DNA of 64,000 nucleotides from Salinivirgaceae bacterium (GCA_017527435.1 JAFXQB010000019.1:1-64000); one strand, 5' to 3'. Positions 1 to 9,442 are shown, counted from the stretch's first letter. Notes: generated by a model not told the origin, from the sequence alone. Numbers and translations: made by a program.

Positions 1-1
1 C

Positions 2-199
2 GTTATTGCTCAGGAGGTTGAGAAAGTTTTGCCCGAGCTTGTTTACACCGATGAAGCCGGTTTCAAATCAGTTGATTACACAAAACTTTCCCCAATCCTC
101 ATCGAGGCTGTGAAAGAACTGAAGACAGAGAAAGATGAATTAGAGGCTAAGGTGGAGCGATTGGAGAAGATGGTTGAAGAGTTGATGAAGAAGCAGTAG
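2..199 (+). CDS. C-terminal end of an S74 (endosialidase chaperone) domain protein, partial
   Basis: Only the last 65 codons lie in the window. The frame starts VIAQEVEKVLPELVYTD and continues through a KLSPILIEAVKEL segment into a short Glu/Lys-rich helix ending in KKQ. The AQEVEKV-PELV pattern and the following helix are typical of the peptidase S74 intramolecular chaperone domain, found at the C-terminus of phage tail fibres and of large Bacteroidota surface proteins; in that family the chaperone helps the fibre trimerise. A strong hairpin with a T-run follows 48 bases after the stop. The start and the functional part of the protein are outside the window, so the substrate or adhesin role is unknown. 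Confidence 0.8.
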   Translation, partial: VIAQEVEKVLPELVYTDEAGFKSVDYTKLSPILIEAVKELKTEKDELEAKVERLEKMVEELMKKQ

Positions 200-247
200 A
201 AGGAATTAGGAGCAGTGCAAGCATCGTCTGTACTGATAATGCAAAGG

Positions 248-276
248 CCGGAATCCAAATGGGTTCCGGTTTTTTA
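248..276 (+). terminator. Rho-independent terminator after the S74-domain gene
   Basis: A nine-base-pair stem (CCGGAATCC / GGGTTCCGG, one G-T pair) with an AAAT loop is followed by a T-run on the plus strand. It separates the S74 gene from the convergent EamA gene. Confidence 0.8.
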
Positions 277-298
277 TTTCATTGTTTGAGCGCTGTGG

Positions 299-1189
299 CT
301 AACTTCCCAGTACCAGCACGCACACGCCGATAATAATCCCCGCAAGGGCAATGCCTTTCGATTTTAGATTGTGCTCATGGAAGATGGCCGCGCCAAGCAG
401 GAACGCCAGCACAACGCTGCTGCGCCTGATGACCGAGACCACGCCAAGCAAGGCTTCGGTCCGCGAAAGGGCGTAGAAATACATGAAATCGGCCACTGAT
501 AGTGTGATGCCAATCATCGGGATGATGATGCGGCAGTTGAACAGCGGCGGCACAGTGCGCTTGGGTAGCCAAAACGTCAGCGGAATCAGCATAAAAATGC
601 CCATATAGATTGAATACCAAGTCTGTACGGCCATACGGTCGTAGTGGGCAAGCAAATATTTGTCGAACAGCGATGACACCGAGCCAAGCAGCGTGGCCGT
701 TACAATGGCCCAGATGGCGTGGTTGCTCTTGAAGTTGATGCCTTCCTTCTTTCCCGCTTTCGCGAATAGGTACGACGAGAAGATGACCACCGCAAACCCC
801 AGCCACTGCCAGCCGTTGAAGCGTTCGCCATAAATCAGAAAAGCGCCGGCTATTGTCCAAACAGGACCCGTTGAGCGAATGGGCGCCACAATAGTTATCG
901 GCAGTTGGCTCAATGCTTTATAGGCAAAAATCCACGAGCTGCCGACAATCATCGCCTTTATGAAATAAAGAAGATGCTCGTGTGCTGTAATTTCGGGAAC
1001 GTAGAAAAGATTGTCTTCTGAAACCGCCCCAAACCGCGACAGCATCAGCACAATGCTAAACAGCACCGCGCCTGTGGCGGTTGCCACAAAAAGTACTGGA
1101 ATATAAGCGTTTCCACGTAACGATGCTTTTTTGAATATGTCGTAGCAACCTAACAGCGCACTCGACAACAACGCAAACAACAGCCACAT
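299..1189 (-). CDS. EamA/DMT-superfamily inner-membrane transporter
   Basis: The 296-residue protein is almost entirely hydrophobic, with about ten membrane segments arranged as two repeats of five; this is the usual size and form of the drug/metabolite transporter superfamily. The first repeat contains PIRSTGPVWTIAGAFLIYGE and the second VVSVIRRSSVVLAFLLGAAI followed by HE, at the positions of the conserved Pro/Glu EamA motifs. Members export metabolites or amino acids or take up small molecules; nothing here fixes the substrate. The ATG at 1189 gives a direct hydrophobic first helix with no cleavable signal. It lies just downstream of aroE on the same strand, 58 bases away, so co-transcription is possible. 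Confidence 0.85.
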   Translation of the reverse strand: MWLLFALLSSALLGCYDIFKKASLRGNAYIPVLFVATATGAVLFSIVLMLSRFGAVSEDNLFYVPEITAHEHLLYFIKAMIVGSSWIFAYKALSQLPITIVAPIRSTGPVWTIAGAFLIYGERFNGWQWLGFAVVIFSSYLFAKAGKKEGINFKSNHAIWAIVTATLLGSVSSLFDKYLLAHYDRMAVQTWYSIYMGIFMLIPLTFWLPKRTVPPLFNCRIIIPMIGITLSVADFMYFYALSRTEALLGVVSVIRRSSVVLAFLLGAAIFHEHNLKSKGIALAGIIIGVCVLVLGS

Positions 1190-1247
1190 AATCTATTCTT
1201 CTGAAATTGGGCGCGAAAGTAGTGAATTACACTATTTCTTCAACTTT

Positions 1248-1994
1248 TCACTCATTCCAAATTTCCCAAGCCCGTACAGCCTGGCCAATCAGCATATCGA
1301 GACCGTTTTTAATGGTTGCGCCCCGCTCTTTGGCTTTTTGCAGGAACAGTGTTGTCTCGGGATTGTAAATCAAGTCGAAACAAAGATGGTCTGCGCCGAT
1401 GGCCGAGTATGGAATGTCGGGGCAGGCATCGGTTTTAGGCGACATGCCAAGCGGTGTGCAGTTGACTATAAGTTTATGGTTTTCAATAAGTTCTGCGGTG
1501 AGCTGCTGGTATGAGAGAATGTTGTTGGCGGCATCGGCGTTGCGTGAGACGAATTGGTAATCAATTCCCAGTTTTTCAAGTACATAGCGCACAGCTTTCG
1601 ATGCACCGCCAGTTCCCAAAATGAAGGCTTTTGTGTGGCAGGGTTTCAGCAGTGGGCGAAGCGAGTTCTCGAACCCCACAACATCGGAATTACAACCGCG
1701 CAGCCGCATTTCTGAACCGCCACCGATAATCTTTACAACATTCACAGCGCCAATCTTTTGCGCGGTCTCGTCAATCTCGTCAAGAAATTGCATCACCTTC
1801 TGCTTGTAGGGAATGGTGACGTTCAGTCCCGCCAAACCAGGTGTGGTCAGCACCTTTTCGGGAAAAAGAGCAATGTCTTCAATCTGAAAATTAAGGTATT
1901 GTGCATCAATATTTTCTGCCGCAAACTTTTTTGTGAAGTAGTCTTGAGAGAAAGAGTGTCCGAGCGGATAGCCGACCAAGCCGTAGGTTTTCAT
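1248..1994 (-). CDS. aroE: Shikimate dehydrogenase
   Basis: This 248-residue enzyme reduces 3-dehydroshikimate to shikimate with NADPH in aromatic amino acid and chorismate synthesis in the cytoplasm. Visible marks are the N-terminal substrate motif YPLGHSFSQDYF, the NVTIPYKQKV segment with the catalytic Lys, NSDVVGFENSL, and the nucleotide-binding loop LGTGGASKAVRYVL around residue 130. INCTPLGMSP and the C-terminal LDMLIGQAVRAWEIW also match. It is slightly shorter than E. coli AroE (272), as is common in this phylum. The ATG at 1994 is followed at once by the expected KTYGLVGYPLGHS. A hairpin ending porV lies just upstream, so aroE is probably expressed separately or by readthrough. Confidence 0.95.
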   Translation of the reverse strand: MKTYGLVGYPLGHSFSQDYFTKKFAAENIDAQYLNFQIEDIALFPEKVLTTPGLAGLNVTIPYKQKVMQFLDEIDETAQKIGAVNVVKIIGGGSEMRLRGCNSDVVGFENSLRPLLKPCHTKAFILGTGGASKAVRYVLEKLGIDYQFVSRNADAANNILSYQQLTAELIENHKLIVNCTPLGMSPKTDACPDIPYSAIGADHLCFDLIYNPETTLFLQKAKERGATIKNGLDMLIGQAVRAWEIWNE

Positions 1995-2007
1995 AATGCG
2001 CTTAAAA

Positions 2008-2032
2008 TAAAAAGGGGCGACGAGCGCCCCCC
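2008..2032 (-). terminator. Terminator downstream of porV
   Basis: Read on the minus strand, a GC-rich stem (GGGGC ... GCCCC) is followed by CTTTTTATTTT in the 45 bases between porV and aroE. Confidence 0.6.
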
Positions 2033-2039
2033 GGTAAAT

Positions 2040-3230
2040 TTACTTGCTAGCCAAATCTTCGAAATTGATTATCAAAGAGAACCGCCATGTGTTTTTCAAC
2101 GGACTGTTTGAGAAGTTGCCGGCCGGAATCAAGTATGAGAAATCGAGCCCGAGCATCTTCATTCTCATTCCAACACCAGCTGTGAAATATTTGCGGTTAC
2201 CTTTTTTCGCATTCTCGTGGAAATAGCCCAAGCGCGCGGCAAACTGGTTGGCATACCAGTATTCTGCACCTATTGATGTGGTTATCTCTTTTATCTCTTC
2301 GCTGAAACCATCGGGGGCGTCACCAAACGACTGGAATACACCCTGAATGATGCCCACATCGTCGCTTTTGCCTTTAATTATTTGTTTTTCACCGACTTCG
2401 TTGGTTTCGTAAATTGGCGGTGTTGGAACCAGCAGTTTGTTGAAATCAATGGTTCCGGTAATCTTATTGTACTTGTCGATGTTCATTGTGAGTGAACCGC
2501 CAATGCCAAGGTTGGTCGGGATAAAGTTCTTTGTTTCAGCGGTATATCCAAGCTTTGCACCAAGATTGCTGATGCTGAAGCCTGCTGCCCAATCGCAATC
2601 GTACTGCCCGATTTTCACTTTGTCGGTATAGTAGCCGTTGATGTCAACAGCGAATGATTTGCCGGCTTCAACTTGTTCTTGGTCTTGACCACCTTGTCCG
2701 CCTGTCAGGTTCGAATAGATGAACCTTCCAGCCAGACCGAGTGAGAAATTGTCTGACAGTTTGCGGTTGTATGACAGGTCGAAAGCCAGTTCGTGCGGCG
2801 AGTAACTGCCCATGCCGTTGCCGTTGTTATCATAGAAATTCACGTTTCCCATCGAGAAGTAGCGTAAGCTACCGCCAATGGCCTGCAGTTTGTCAATCTG
2901 ATAGTAGCCCGAAACATAGGCAAGGTTCATATCGTTGATGAGTTGCCGCAACCATGGAACGTATGTTATTGATACACCGTAAGGCGACTCAACGAAAGCC
3001 AGCTTCGACGAGTTCCATATTTGCGCGTAGGCATCGGGCGACAATGCTATTCCGGCATCGCCCATGGCGCCTGAACGAGAGTCGGGTGCGATGCGCAGGA
3101 ACGGAACGGCCGTGTTGATGGCGTTCGCCTTATCGTCCTGACCCAGAGTCTGGTTATAGTTGGCGCCACTTTGCGCATTCAAGCCTATAGTGCAGACAAG
3201 TGCTGCAACTGATAAAATGAATCTTCTCAT
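2040..3230 (-). CDS. porV: Type IX secretion system outer-membrane protein PorV (LptO)
   Basis: PorV is a 14-strand FadL-like outer-membrane barrel that shuttles T9SS cargo from the secretion pore to the PorU sortase complex. The 396-residue product has a signal peptide ending around LNAQSGA. The segment FLRIAPDSRSGAMGDAG near residue 45 is the family hallmark, followed by alternating amphipathic strands and a final strand ending SLIINFEDLASK. It follows porU on the same strand with a 46-base gap, and a TATATTTG box lies in that gap, so it may have its own promoter. The porU-porV-gldJ neighbourhood matches that known in Flavobacterium, which supports the call. T9SS cargo and other machine parts are elsewhere in the genome, apart from the genes noted nearby. 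Confidence 0.93.
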   Translation of the reverse strand: MRRFILSVAALVCTIGLNAQSGANYNQTLGQDDKANAINTAVPFLRIAPDSRSGAMGDAGIALSPDAYAQIWNSSKLAFVESPYGVSITYVPWLRQLINDMNLAYVSGYYQIDKLQAIGGSLRYFSMGNVNFYDNNGNGMGSYSPHELAFDLSYNRKLSDNFSLGLAGRFIYSNLTGGQGGQDQEQVEAGKSFAVDINGYYTDKVKIGQYDCDWAAGFSISNLGAKLGYTAETKNFIPTNLGIGGSLTMNIDKYNKITGTIDFNKLLVPTPPIYETNEVGEKQIIKGKSDDVGIIQGVFQSFGDAPDGFSEEIKEITTSIGAEYWYANQFAARLGYFHENAKKGNRKYFTAGVGMRMKMLGLDFSYLIPAGNFSNSPLKNTWRFSLIINFEDLASK

Positions 3231-3248
3231 ACTTTATAATTTTCGTTG

Positions 3249-3256
3249 CAAATATA
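3249..3256 (-). promoter_or_regulatory. Candidate -7 box of porV
   Basis: TATATTTG on the minus strand fits the Bacteroidota -7 consensus TAnnTTTG. It lies 19 bases upstream of the porV ATG in the porU-porV gap. No clear TTG element was found at the expected -33 distance. Confidence 0.4.
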
Positions 3257-3276
3257 GAAACTTATTTCGGGTGTAT

Positions 3277-6200
3277 TTATTGCCTTGACACAACCATTTT
3301 GCCCGATTTGCTGCATTTGCCCATAGAACCCGATATTTCGGTGACAAAAATATAGATTCCGCTATTGACATCGTGTTCGCGGCAATTCCAATGCAAGGGC
3401 GATGTGTCACCGACGCCCCTTTTCTCGCTGATTCGGTCAACAATGCGGCCCTGCGTGTCGTAGATGGTGATGCTGACGTCGATAATATTGTCCGATTGGT
3501 TATGGTTTACATAAAAATAAGTGTCGTCGGTTACAGGATTGGGAAAGTTGTAGACATCGCCAATGGCGGGCGTGCCACTATTGCGCACCACAAAGTTTAT
3601 CTCAACTTCTGTCGGGTTGTTGTAGATGTCCCAGGCTTTCAAAGAGAGCGTGTGTTCGCCGTCATCCAGATTGTAAAGATTGAATCGTATTTCGCCTGTG
3701 TTGAAGTTGTCAACATGCCCTTCGTAGCAGTCGTTCAGAACAATGGCCGACCGCACATCGTAATCAACCATGGCCACAATGTCATGGCCTATGCCGTTAC
3801 CTGTGGTGTTTATGCCCGACTCATCATAGAGCCGCGCCACCACCATTGGGTTGCTGCCGACGATGAATCCGTTTGTGAAAATAGTGTCGGTTATGAAAAT
3901 CTCAATTTCCGGACCATTGAAATCGAATACTCTGCCATCATCAGGTGTTCCGCCTATAAGTATCTGATTTGAATGGCCCGTGGCAACTGTCGAGTCGAGC
4001 ACGGCGTACAGGCTTACCTTGCCAAAACCGTATGAATAGTCAATGTCTTTCGGCACAATGAAACTAAACTTGTAATACCCGTCAGTAATCGATGCCCGAC
4101 CTTGATAGAGCACGCTGCTCTGTGTCTCAAAGTCGATAGCCGGCGATGACTTGTCGTTTGAGCGAGTGGTGTAGACTGTCGGTTTGTCGAAAACCGTTGA
4201 GTATAGTATTCCATTGGTATTCAGCAGATGACCATCGCTGTCGCACACGCGGCCTTCTATTGTCACAGTGTCGATGGCGTTGATGGTGTCGGGCTTGGCC
4301 GTAATCCGCCGACCATTGATTTTTGTAACTTCAACGCTATTGCCACACGAATGCGCCAGGCGGATGGCCGGGTCGCCAAGCAGTGTGAATTTGCGTTTGT
4401 TCATCGATGCTATGGTGCCGGTAACGTTTTTGGCGTTCATCACAATGTCACCAATGCGTATTCCGCTCGTTATGTCCTGATGGAATATGTTGCGTCCCAA
4501 CTCGTTGTTGGCAGTATTGTAAACCACTCGTGTTGTGGCTAAGGCGGCAATGGCACCGCCTTTCGGATTGCGTACCAGAATCTCGCCCAGCGAGTTGAAT
4601 GTATGGTCGTCGTAGCGGCCCACTTCACAACTGGCAGTAAACACAAACGGCAAACGTCCCGCATTGGTCAGTGCATCGGCGTCCTGCTGCATGAATACCG
4701 ACTCATGCGACAGTTTTCGCGGACCACCATGCCCAATGTACACCATAGCTGCAGCACCGTTGGCGAACTGTTTTTTCATGGTTTCGTTCACGGTAGGGTA
4801 TGTCGCGCCCGACGCGCCCGAAATCTGAGTGTAGGCGTCAAGGTAAATTTTGTTGATGTTGTATTCGGGTTGGTTTTCTTCAATCACCTTGCAGAGCCGT
4901 TCGGCATCATACACAAAATCGCCGTTTTCTTCATCATCGGCAATAATGGCTATGGTGTTTGGCCAGCCGCCAGGGTCACGACCAGTCATGTGGCGACGTA
5001 TTTTGTCCACCATATACTGGGCTTCGTCGGTGGTGTTTGCCGGCAATCTGCCAACGGCAATGTCGAGTGTGCCTGTCAGCCCGCCTTCGTCATCATCAAG
5101 CAAGGCAAAGAAATCGTCGCTTGCACAGCTCTCGCTAATTGATTCGGCGTCTTCAGTCTGGTAGGTCAGAATGTGGTTCGAGTTGGTGCCCAGAATGTTA
5201 CGGTTGTCATAGGAGCCGTCGCCAAACAAAAGCAGGTAGCGGAACTTGTCATTGCGCTGGTAAAGCATTCTGGCATAGTTTCTTATAGCTGCCACATCGG
5301 GGGTTCCGCCCGAGAATTCGTTGTAAATCTGCTGCTGTGTGACCACTTTGACAGCAAAGCCATCGTATGTGCGGTGCAGTTCGGCCAGTTCGTCGGCCTG
5401 CGCCATAAAATCAGGCGGTGTAACAATCACCATGTCAGGTGTCGGGCTGCCGTGCAGGTTCTGGTTTTCAATCTCGCCAACATCGCTGCCGCTTGTTATT
5501 GGCGATCGCAGATTTCCTGCGTCGAAAGCCACAAACTCGTGGATTGTGCCTTGTGGACGAACGGCAAACCGCGATGCAGTGTCAGTGTGGTTTACGCCAA
5601 CAAGAAACGGATTAGTCGGGTTGGTGATGTCCATCACCATCGGTGCTGCGCCGTTGTTGATTATTTCAAAAACAACCACGGCGCTGTCCGCAGTGCGTGA
5701 ATCACGGAAATGCAACTGCCGTTTGGGCGTGTAATTGAGCCACTCGCGCGCATTAAGGCATATCTTGTTGATGTAGCCTTCTGTTGAGATGTTCGAACTG
5801 GTCAGACCATAGGCCAGATGGAAGGTCGGCGACAATGGTATGAATGAAAATGTTTTTTCGCGGAAATCGGCGTACCGGTAGTCATCATACGGCCGGATAA
5901 TGTCGCAAGCAGCCACATCGTGACCCATATATCTGAAACGGAAAAAGGCTGATGCCGTTCCGTTTATTTTACGCCCGGCCATTGAAGCAAGCACTTTCAC
6001 CGGCTTGCCGTCAACAATATGATTAAAACTGAATGCAATAGAATCTATACTGTTGGTTGTCATTCTGTTATCATACCACCGCAACCCAGATGCCACCAAA
6101 TTGTACCTTTCGCGGTTGTAGTAGGCGTAGCTATCGGATATATTTGATATTGTGGCTTTTGGCAAAGAATCGGCATTAGGCGTCAAAAGCATTTCCTTGC

Positions 6201-6771
6201 CTGGTCCAAGGTCGGATGTCAGCAGAAGATAGATGCTGTTTGAGTAGTGGTGTCGAGTGTGGACAAACATTTTATAATTGTTGTCGTAGTTCAATACAAC
6301 CGGCCCTTGTGCGTAGAAAATCAAGTAGTCGCCGCTTTCAAACACGTTGTCGCCCCCGGTTTCTTTAAGTGTTGGAATCTCGCACAGATCATCGGGAACT
6401 GACTGCCAGCAGTTGATGGGCAGGTTCGCACCGCCGTAACTGAAAATTCGGGTGTCTTGCGGATCCTCAATCCCGATTTTTTTCAATTCATCATACGTAA
6501 GTTTGTAAACACCTGATGTGTCAACTTTTATCATGAACCAGCGGCCGTTGCTCAACAAAGAGTTGGCCGGACCGGCGGCTGTGCTGTCAGTTACTGTTGT
6601 GTCGGATTCCGCAAACACGGGTATATATAATAATGGTGTAGCGGATTTTTGGCCATCGCCATGCGATAGTGTTTTCACCGCTTCATGCTGATTGGAATAG
6701 GTTGCATCGGCTTGCGCCATTGCTGTCGATGTGGCCCACACCAATAATAGTACTGCACAAAATCGCACCAT
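3277..6771 (-). CDS. porU: Type IX secretion system sortase PorU (C25 gingipain-like peptidase)
   Basis: PorU is the cell-surface sortase that removes the C-terminal signal of T9SS cargo and joins the cargo to lipopolysaccharide. The 1164-residue protein (P. gingivalis PorU is about 1158) has a signal peptide, an N-terminal propeptide-like region, and a C25 caspase-like domain starting near residue 440 (DMVIVTPPDFMAQADELAEL). The catalytic His is in MVYIGHGGP and the catalytic Cys in FVFTASCEVG. The C-terminus (from about residue 1070) is a T9SS-type Ig-like sorting domain with YNFPNPVTDDTYFYV and GIYIFV. It precedes porV and is divergent from the PorP/SprF-like gene. Among C25 proteins, the length, domain order and porV linkage separate PorU from gingipain proteases. 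Confidence 0.93.
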   Translation of the reverse strand: MVRFCAVLLLVWATSTAMAQADATYSNQHEAVKTLSHGDGQKSATPLLYIPVFAESDTTVTDSTAAGPANSLLSNGRWFMIKVDTSGVYKLTYDELKKIGIEDPQDTRIFSYGGANLPINCWQSVPDDLCEIPTLKETGGDNVFESGDYLIFYAQGPVVLNYDNNYKMFVHTRHHYSNSIYLLLTSDLGPGKEMLLTPNADSLPKATISNISDSYAYYNRERYNLVASGLRWYDNRMTTNSIDSIAFSFNHIVDGKPVKVLASMAGRKINGTASAFFRFRYMGHDVAACDIIRPYDDYRYADFREKTFSFIPLSPTFHLAYGLTSSNISTEGYINKICLNAREWLNYTPKRQLHFRDSRTADSAVVVFEIINNGAAPMVMDITNPTNPFLVGVNHTDTASRFAVRPQGTIHEFVAFDAGNLRSPITSGSDVGEIENQNLHGSPTPDMVIVTPPDFMAQADELAELHRTYDGFAVKVVTQQQIYNEFSGGTPDVAAIRNYARMLYQRNDKFRYLLLFGDGSYDNRNILGTNSNHILTYQTEDAESISESCASDDFFALLDDDEGGLTGTLDIAVGRLPANTTDEAQYMVDKIRRHMTGRDPGGWPNTIAIIADDEENGDFVYDAERLCKVIEENQPEYNINKIYLDAYTQISGASGATYPTVNETMKKQFANGAAAMVYIGHGGPRKLSHESVFMQQDADALTNAGRLPFVFTASCEVGRYDDHTFNSLGEILVRNPKGGAIAALATTRVVYNTANNELGRNIFHQDITSGIRIGDIVMNAKNVTGTIASMNKRKFTLLGDPAIRLAHSCGNSVEVTKINGRRITAKPDTINAIDTVTIEGRVCDSDGHLLNTNGILYSTVFDKPTVYTTRSNDKSSPAIDFETQSSVLYQGRASITDGYYKFSFIVPKDIDYSYGFGKVSLYAVLDSTVATGHSNQILIGGTPDDGRVFDFNGPEIEIFITDTIFTNGFIVGSNPMVVARLYDESGINTTGNGIGHDIVAMVDYDVRSAIVLNDCYEGHVDNFNTGEIRFNLYNLDDGEHTLSLKAWDIYNNPTEVEINFVVRNSGTPAIGDVYNFPNPVTDDTYFYVNHNQSDNIIDVSITIYDTQGRIVDRISEKRGVGDTSPLHWNCREHDVNSGIYIFVTEISGSMGKCSKSGKMVVSRQ

Positions 6772-6879
6772 AAATATACGTGTTTACAAGGCGATAAAAA
6801 TATAACTTCTTTTTTAACGTTTAACTGAGAGCAAACGGCGTAATAACTAATTTTATTGCCCGAATTCATATATGGGTTG

Positions 6880-7815
6880 ATGCTTCGAAAATGCGCACTA
6901 ATATTGGTTTCGATGCTTTGCTGCCTGCACGTTGGCGCGCAGGACAGCCCGCTTACCCTATGGTATTACAACAAGCATTTTCTTAATCCGTCGATGGCCG
7001 GGTCGGCCGATCAGCTAAGACTCAATATGTTCTATCGCAACCAATGGCATAAGTCCGACGCTGGATTTCAGTTTTACGGCGCATCGGCCGATATGCCTGT
7101 CGCAAAAAACTTGGGCTGCGGAATCGAATTCGAAAACGACCATGCATCAGCTTTTGCCAAGCCGTCGGTCTACGGTGCACTCAGCTACCGCATCAAGGCT
7201 GGTCAGCATTCAGAAGTTCGTTATGGCATAAGACTGGGTATTGTTCAAAAATATCTGTCAGCATCAGGTCTGACATTCGAGCAAGCTGAAAATATTGCTG
7301 ATAAATCATCTGGGGTAAAGCCCGATGCCGGCATTGGAGCAAGTGGTACAGTCGGAAACTTTTTTGCCGGTGCCGCGCTCGACCATCTTTTGCGGCCGCG
7401 GCAGTCGATTGGCGGAAACATTGAATCACGTGCGGCGATAAAACTGACGCTCGATGCCGGCTATATCTGCAAAATCACCACACTTACGCATAAAAACGTC
7501 ATCGAAATTACGCCAATGGTCATATTTCAGCAGCAGGGAAAGCAACAAAATCTGCAATTAAGCGTTATAGGACATGCAAATTGGTTACTGATGGGCATAT
7601 CGTGCAGGAAGAACCTGATGGCAGACATGCCTTGTTCGTCGATAATACTGGGATACAGCATATTAGGATTCCGATTTGCGTATAGTTATGACATTGACAT
7701 GAGCAGAAAAACGACAAAAGCGGGTAATGCGCACGAAGTTTCGATAACAAAATTGTTCGAGTCGAGACGGAAAGAAAAGCATAAATCGATCGACTGTCCG
7801 TCTTTTTTGCGATAA
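6880..7815 (+). CDS. PorP/SprF-family type IX secretion outer-membrane protein
   Basis: The 311-residue protein begins MLRKCALILVSMLC with a signal peptide ending near VGAQ, then LWYYNKHFLNPSMAGSADQL. This is the typical opening of PorP/SprF proteins (...N..F.NPA.AG), which form 14-stranded barrels that anchor or help secrete T9SS cargo through PorE- or adhesin-specific partners. The rest consists of alternating strands (AALDHLL, IEITPMVIF) and a final FRFAYSYDIDMS. A Lys/Arg-rich tail after the last strand is unusual but short. A TTG at 6856 would add eight residues; the ATG at 6880 was chosen because the signal peptide starts there. It is 71 bases before gldJ and divergent from porU, so it belongs to the T9SS block. 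Which PorP/SprF subfamily it is cannot be told. Confidence 0.85.
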   Translation: MLRKCALILVSMLCCLHVGAQDSPLTLWYYNKHFLNPSMAGSADQLRLNMFYRNQWHKSDAGFQFYGASADMPVAKNLGCGIEFENDHASAFAKPSVYGALSYRIKAGQHSEVRYGIRLGIVQKYLSASGLTFEQAENIADKSSGVKPDAGIGASGTVGNFFAGAALDHLLRPRQSIGGNIESRAAIKLTLDAGYICKITTLTHKNVIEITPMVIFQQQGKQQNLQLSVIGHANWLLMGISCRKNLMADMPCSSIILGYSILGFRFAYSYDIDMSRKTTKAGNAHEVSITKLFESRRKEKHKSIDCPSFLR

Positions 7816-7840
7816 AATGCGTGTTATATGTGATTTTATT

Positions 7841-7848
7841 TATATTTG
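7841..7848 (+). promoter_or_regulatory. Candidate -7 box of gldJ
   Basis: TATATTTG, a perfect match to TAnnTTTG, lies 38 bases before the gldJ ATG in the short gap after the PorP/SprF-like gene. No good -33 TTG is seen at 19-21 bases, so confidence is limited. Confidence 0.45.
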
Positions 7849-7886
7849 TGGTTGCTAAAAATGAACGAAAAACTAAAAGAACGTTT

Positions 7887-9365
7887 ATGAAAGTGAATAA
7901 ATTAAGTATTGTAATATCCGTTGCCACAGTGGCGCTAATGTCTTGTGGCAAAGAAGTTTCGCAAACCACTGGCTGGGAATACAACCTGTCGGACAATGGC
8001 GGTTTTGAAAAATTCCGCGGTGAATACGAGCAGGAAACCGGACCGGGATTGGTCTTCATTGAAGGTGGTACATTCGCTATGGGCCGCGTAGAGCAAGACA
8101 TTCTCTACGATTGGAACAACATCCCACGCCGTGTGACAGTATCGTCATTCTATATGGATGAGTGCGAAATCAGCAATCTTGACTATCGTGAGTATTTGTA
8201 TTGGATATCAAGGGTTTATGTTGAATATCCCGAGGTGTATAAAAGAGCTTTGCCTGACACCCTGGTATGGAGGCGCAAGCTGGCTTACAACGAGCCGTAT
8301 GTTGAATACTACTTCCGCCACCCGGCTTATCAGGACTATCCGGTGGTTGGTGTCAACTGGTTGCAGGCCAATGACTACTGCGCATGGCGTACCGACCGTG
8401 TAAACGAACGCATCCTTATCAATTTGGGATTCCTGCTTGAAGACCCCAACCAGATGGGTTCACAGAACTTCAATACAGACGCTTATCTGGCTCACCAATA
8501 TGAAGGTGCCGTTGGCAACGAGATGGAAGACCTTGACCCGAACAAAGATTACCGCAAGGTGAGAATGGAAGACGGTCTGCTTCTTCCGAAATACAGGCTC
8601 CCGACTGAAGCAGAATGGGAATTCGCCGCTCTGTCAGTAGTTGGAACATCAGTGGGTGAGCGCGTTTATGAACGCAAAATATATCCGTGGGTTGGTGACG
8701 GTTTCCGTAATGCCGATTCTAAAGACAGGGGTCGTATTGTAGCCAACGCCATGAGAGCAAGGGGTGATATGATGGGTGTTGCCGGCGCATTGAACGATAA
8801 CGCCGACATTACAGCACCTGTGAAATCATACTGGCCGAACGATTATGGTTTGTATTGCATGGCAGGTAACGTCAACGAGTGGGTTGCCGATGTATATCGT
8901 ACACTTTCGGCAGACGACGTTGAAGAGTTCCGTCCGTTCCGTGGTAATGTGTTCAAGACACTTGTACGTGACGAAGAAGGTAACGTTGCTGAAAAAGACA
9001 GCTTGGGCCGTCTGCGCTATCGCGAGATTTCAGACGAAGAAGCTATTGACCGCCGCAACTATCAGACTGCTGACAACATCAACTACCTTGATGGTGATTT
9101 CGAGTCGAGCCTTGATTATTCAAATGAAGACGCGTCGCGCGAAAGAGGTTCGAAACGTATGTACTTCACCGGTAAGGACCGCCTTGACCCGAACATGACA
9201 TCACTTGTAAGTGACCACGTAAGAGTTTACAAAGGTGGTGGCTGGCACGACCGAATCTACTGGTTGGGTGCCGGAACTCGCCGGTTCCTTGATGAGAACC
9301 AAAGCCAAGACGATTTAGGATTCCGCTGTGCAATGACTCGCGTGGGTGACTCGAAAGGAAACTAA
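7887..9365 (+). CDS. gldJ: GldJ-like lipoprotein with formylglycine-enzyme (FGE-sulfatase) fold
   Basis: GldJ is an outer-membrane-anchored lipoprotein needed for gliding and T9SS function in Flavobacterium; its paralogue GldK/PorK forms the periplasmic ring. The 492-residue protein has a lipobox VALMSC, then an FGE-like domain starting FIEGGTFAMGRVEQD near residue 60. It contains ECEISNLDYREYLYW, GVNWLQANDYCAWR, YRLPTEAEWEFAA, MAGNVNEWVADVY and the terminal YKGGGWHDRIYWLGAG. The catalytic Cys pair of true FGE enzymes is not evident, as expected for a structural homologue. The ATG at 7887 was preferred over an upstream in-frame start because it opens the signal peptide. Synteny with porU/porV favours GldJ over GldK, which normally precedes gldL/M/N. 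The gene ends in a terminator before murF. Confidence 0.82.
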   Translation: MKVNKLSIVISVATVALMSCGKEVSQTTGWEYNLSDNGGFEKFRGEYEQETGPGLVFIEGGTFAMGRVEQDILYDWNNIPRRVTVSSFYMDECEISNLDYREYLYWISRVYVEYPEVYKRALPDTLVWRRKLAYNEPYVEYYFRHPAYQDYPVVGVNWLQANDYCAWRTDRVNERILINLGFLLEDPNQMGSQNFNTDAYLAHQYEGAVGNEMEDLDPNKDYRKVRMEDGLLLPKYRLPTEAEWEFAALSVVGTSVGERVYERKIYPWVGDGFRNADSKDRGRIVANAMRARGDMMGVAGALNDNADITAPVKSYWPNDYGLYCMAGNVNEWVADVYRTLSADDVEEFRPFRGNVFKTLVRDEEGNVAEKDSLGRLRYREISDEEAIDRRNYQTADNINYLDGDFESSLDYSNEDASRERGSKRMYFTGKDRLDPNMTSLVSDHVRVYKGGGWHDRIYWLGAGTRRFLDENQSQDDLGFRCAMTRVGDSKGN

Positions 9366-9398
9366 CAGAAAACAAAAACGACAAAACAACAAATAACT

Positions 9399-9425
9399 AA
9401 GCCCTGTGAAAACGGGGCTTTTTAA
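9399..9425 (+). terminator. Terminator between gldJ and murF
   Basis: AAGCCC ... GGGCTT stem, extended by G-T and G-C pairs around a GAAAA loop, followed by a T-run 34 bases after the gldJ stop. Confidence 0.75.
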
Positions 9426-9442
9426 TTCAAAAAAGATAGAAT

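Noticed and set aside
375..860. 161-residue open frame antisense to the EamA gene
   Set aside because: It lies fully within a well-supported gene, has no ribosome-binding site or family features, and has the composition of a shadow frame.
3277..6771. Gingipain-type secreted protease
   Set aside because: Length, C25 position and linkage to porV fit the PorU sortase better.
7887..9365. Formylglycine-generating sulfatase activator
   Set aside because: The catalytic Cys pair is not evident and the protein is a lipoprotein in a T9SS locus.
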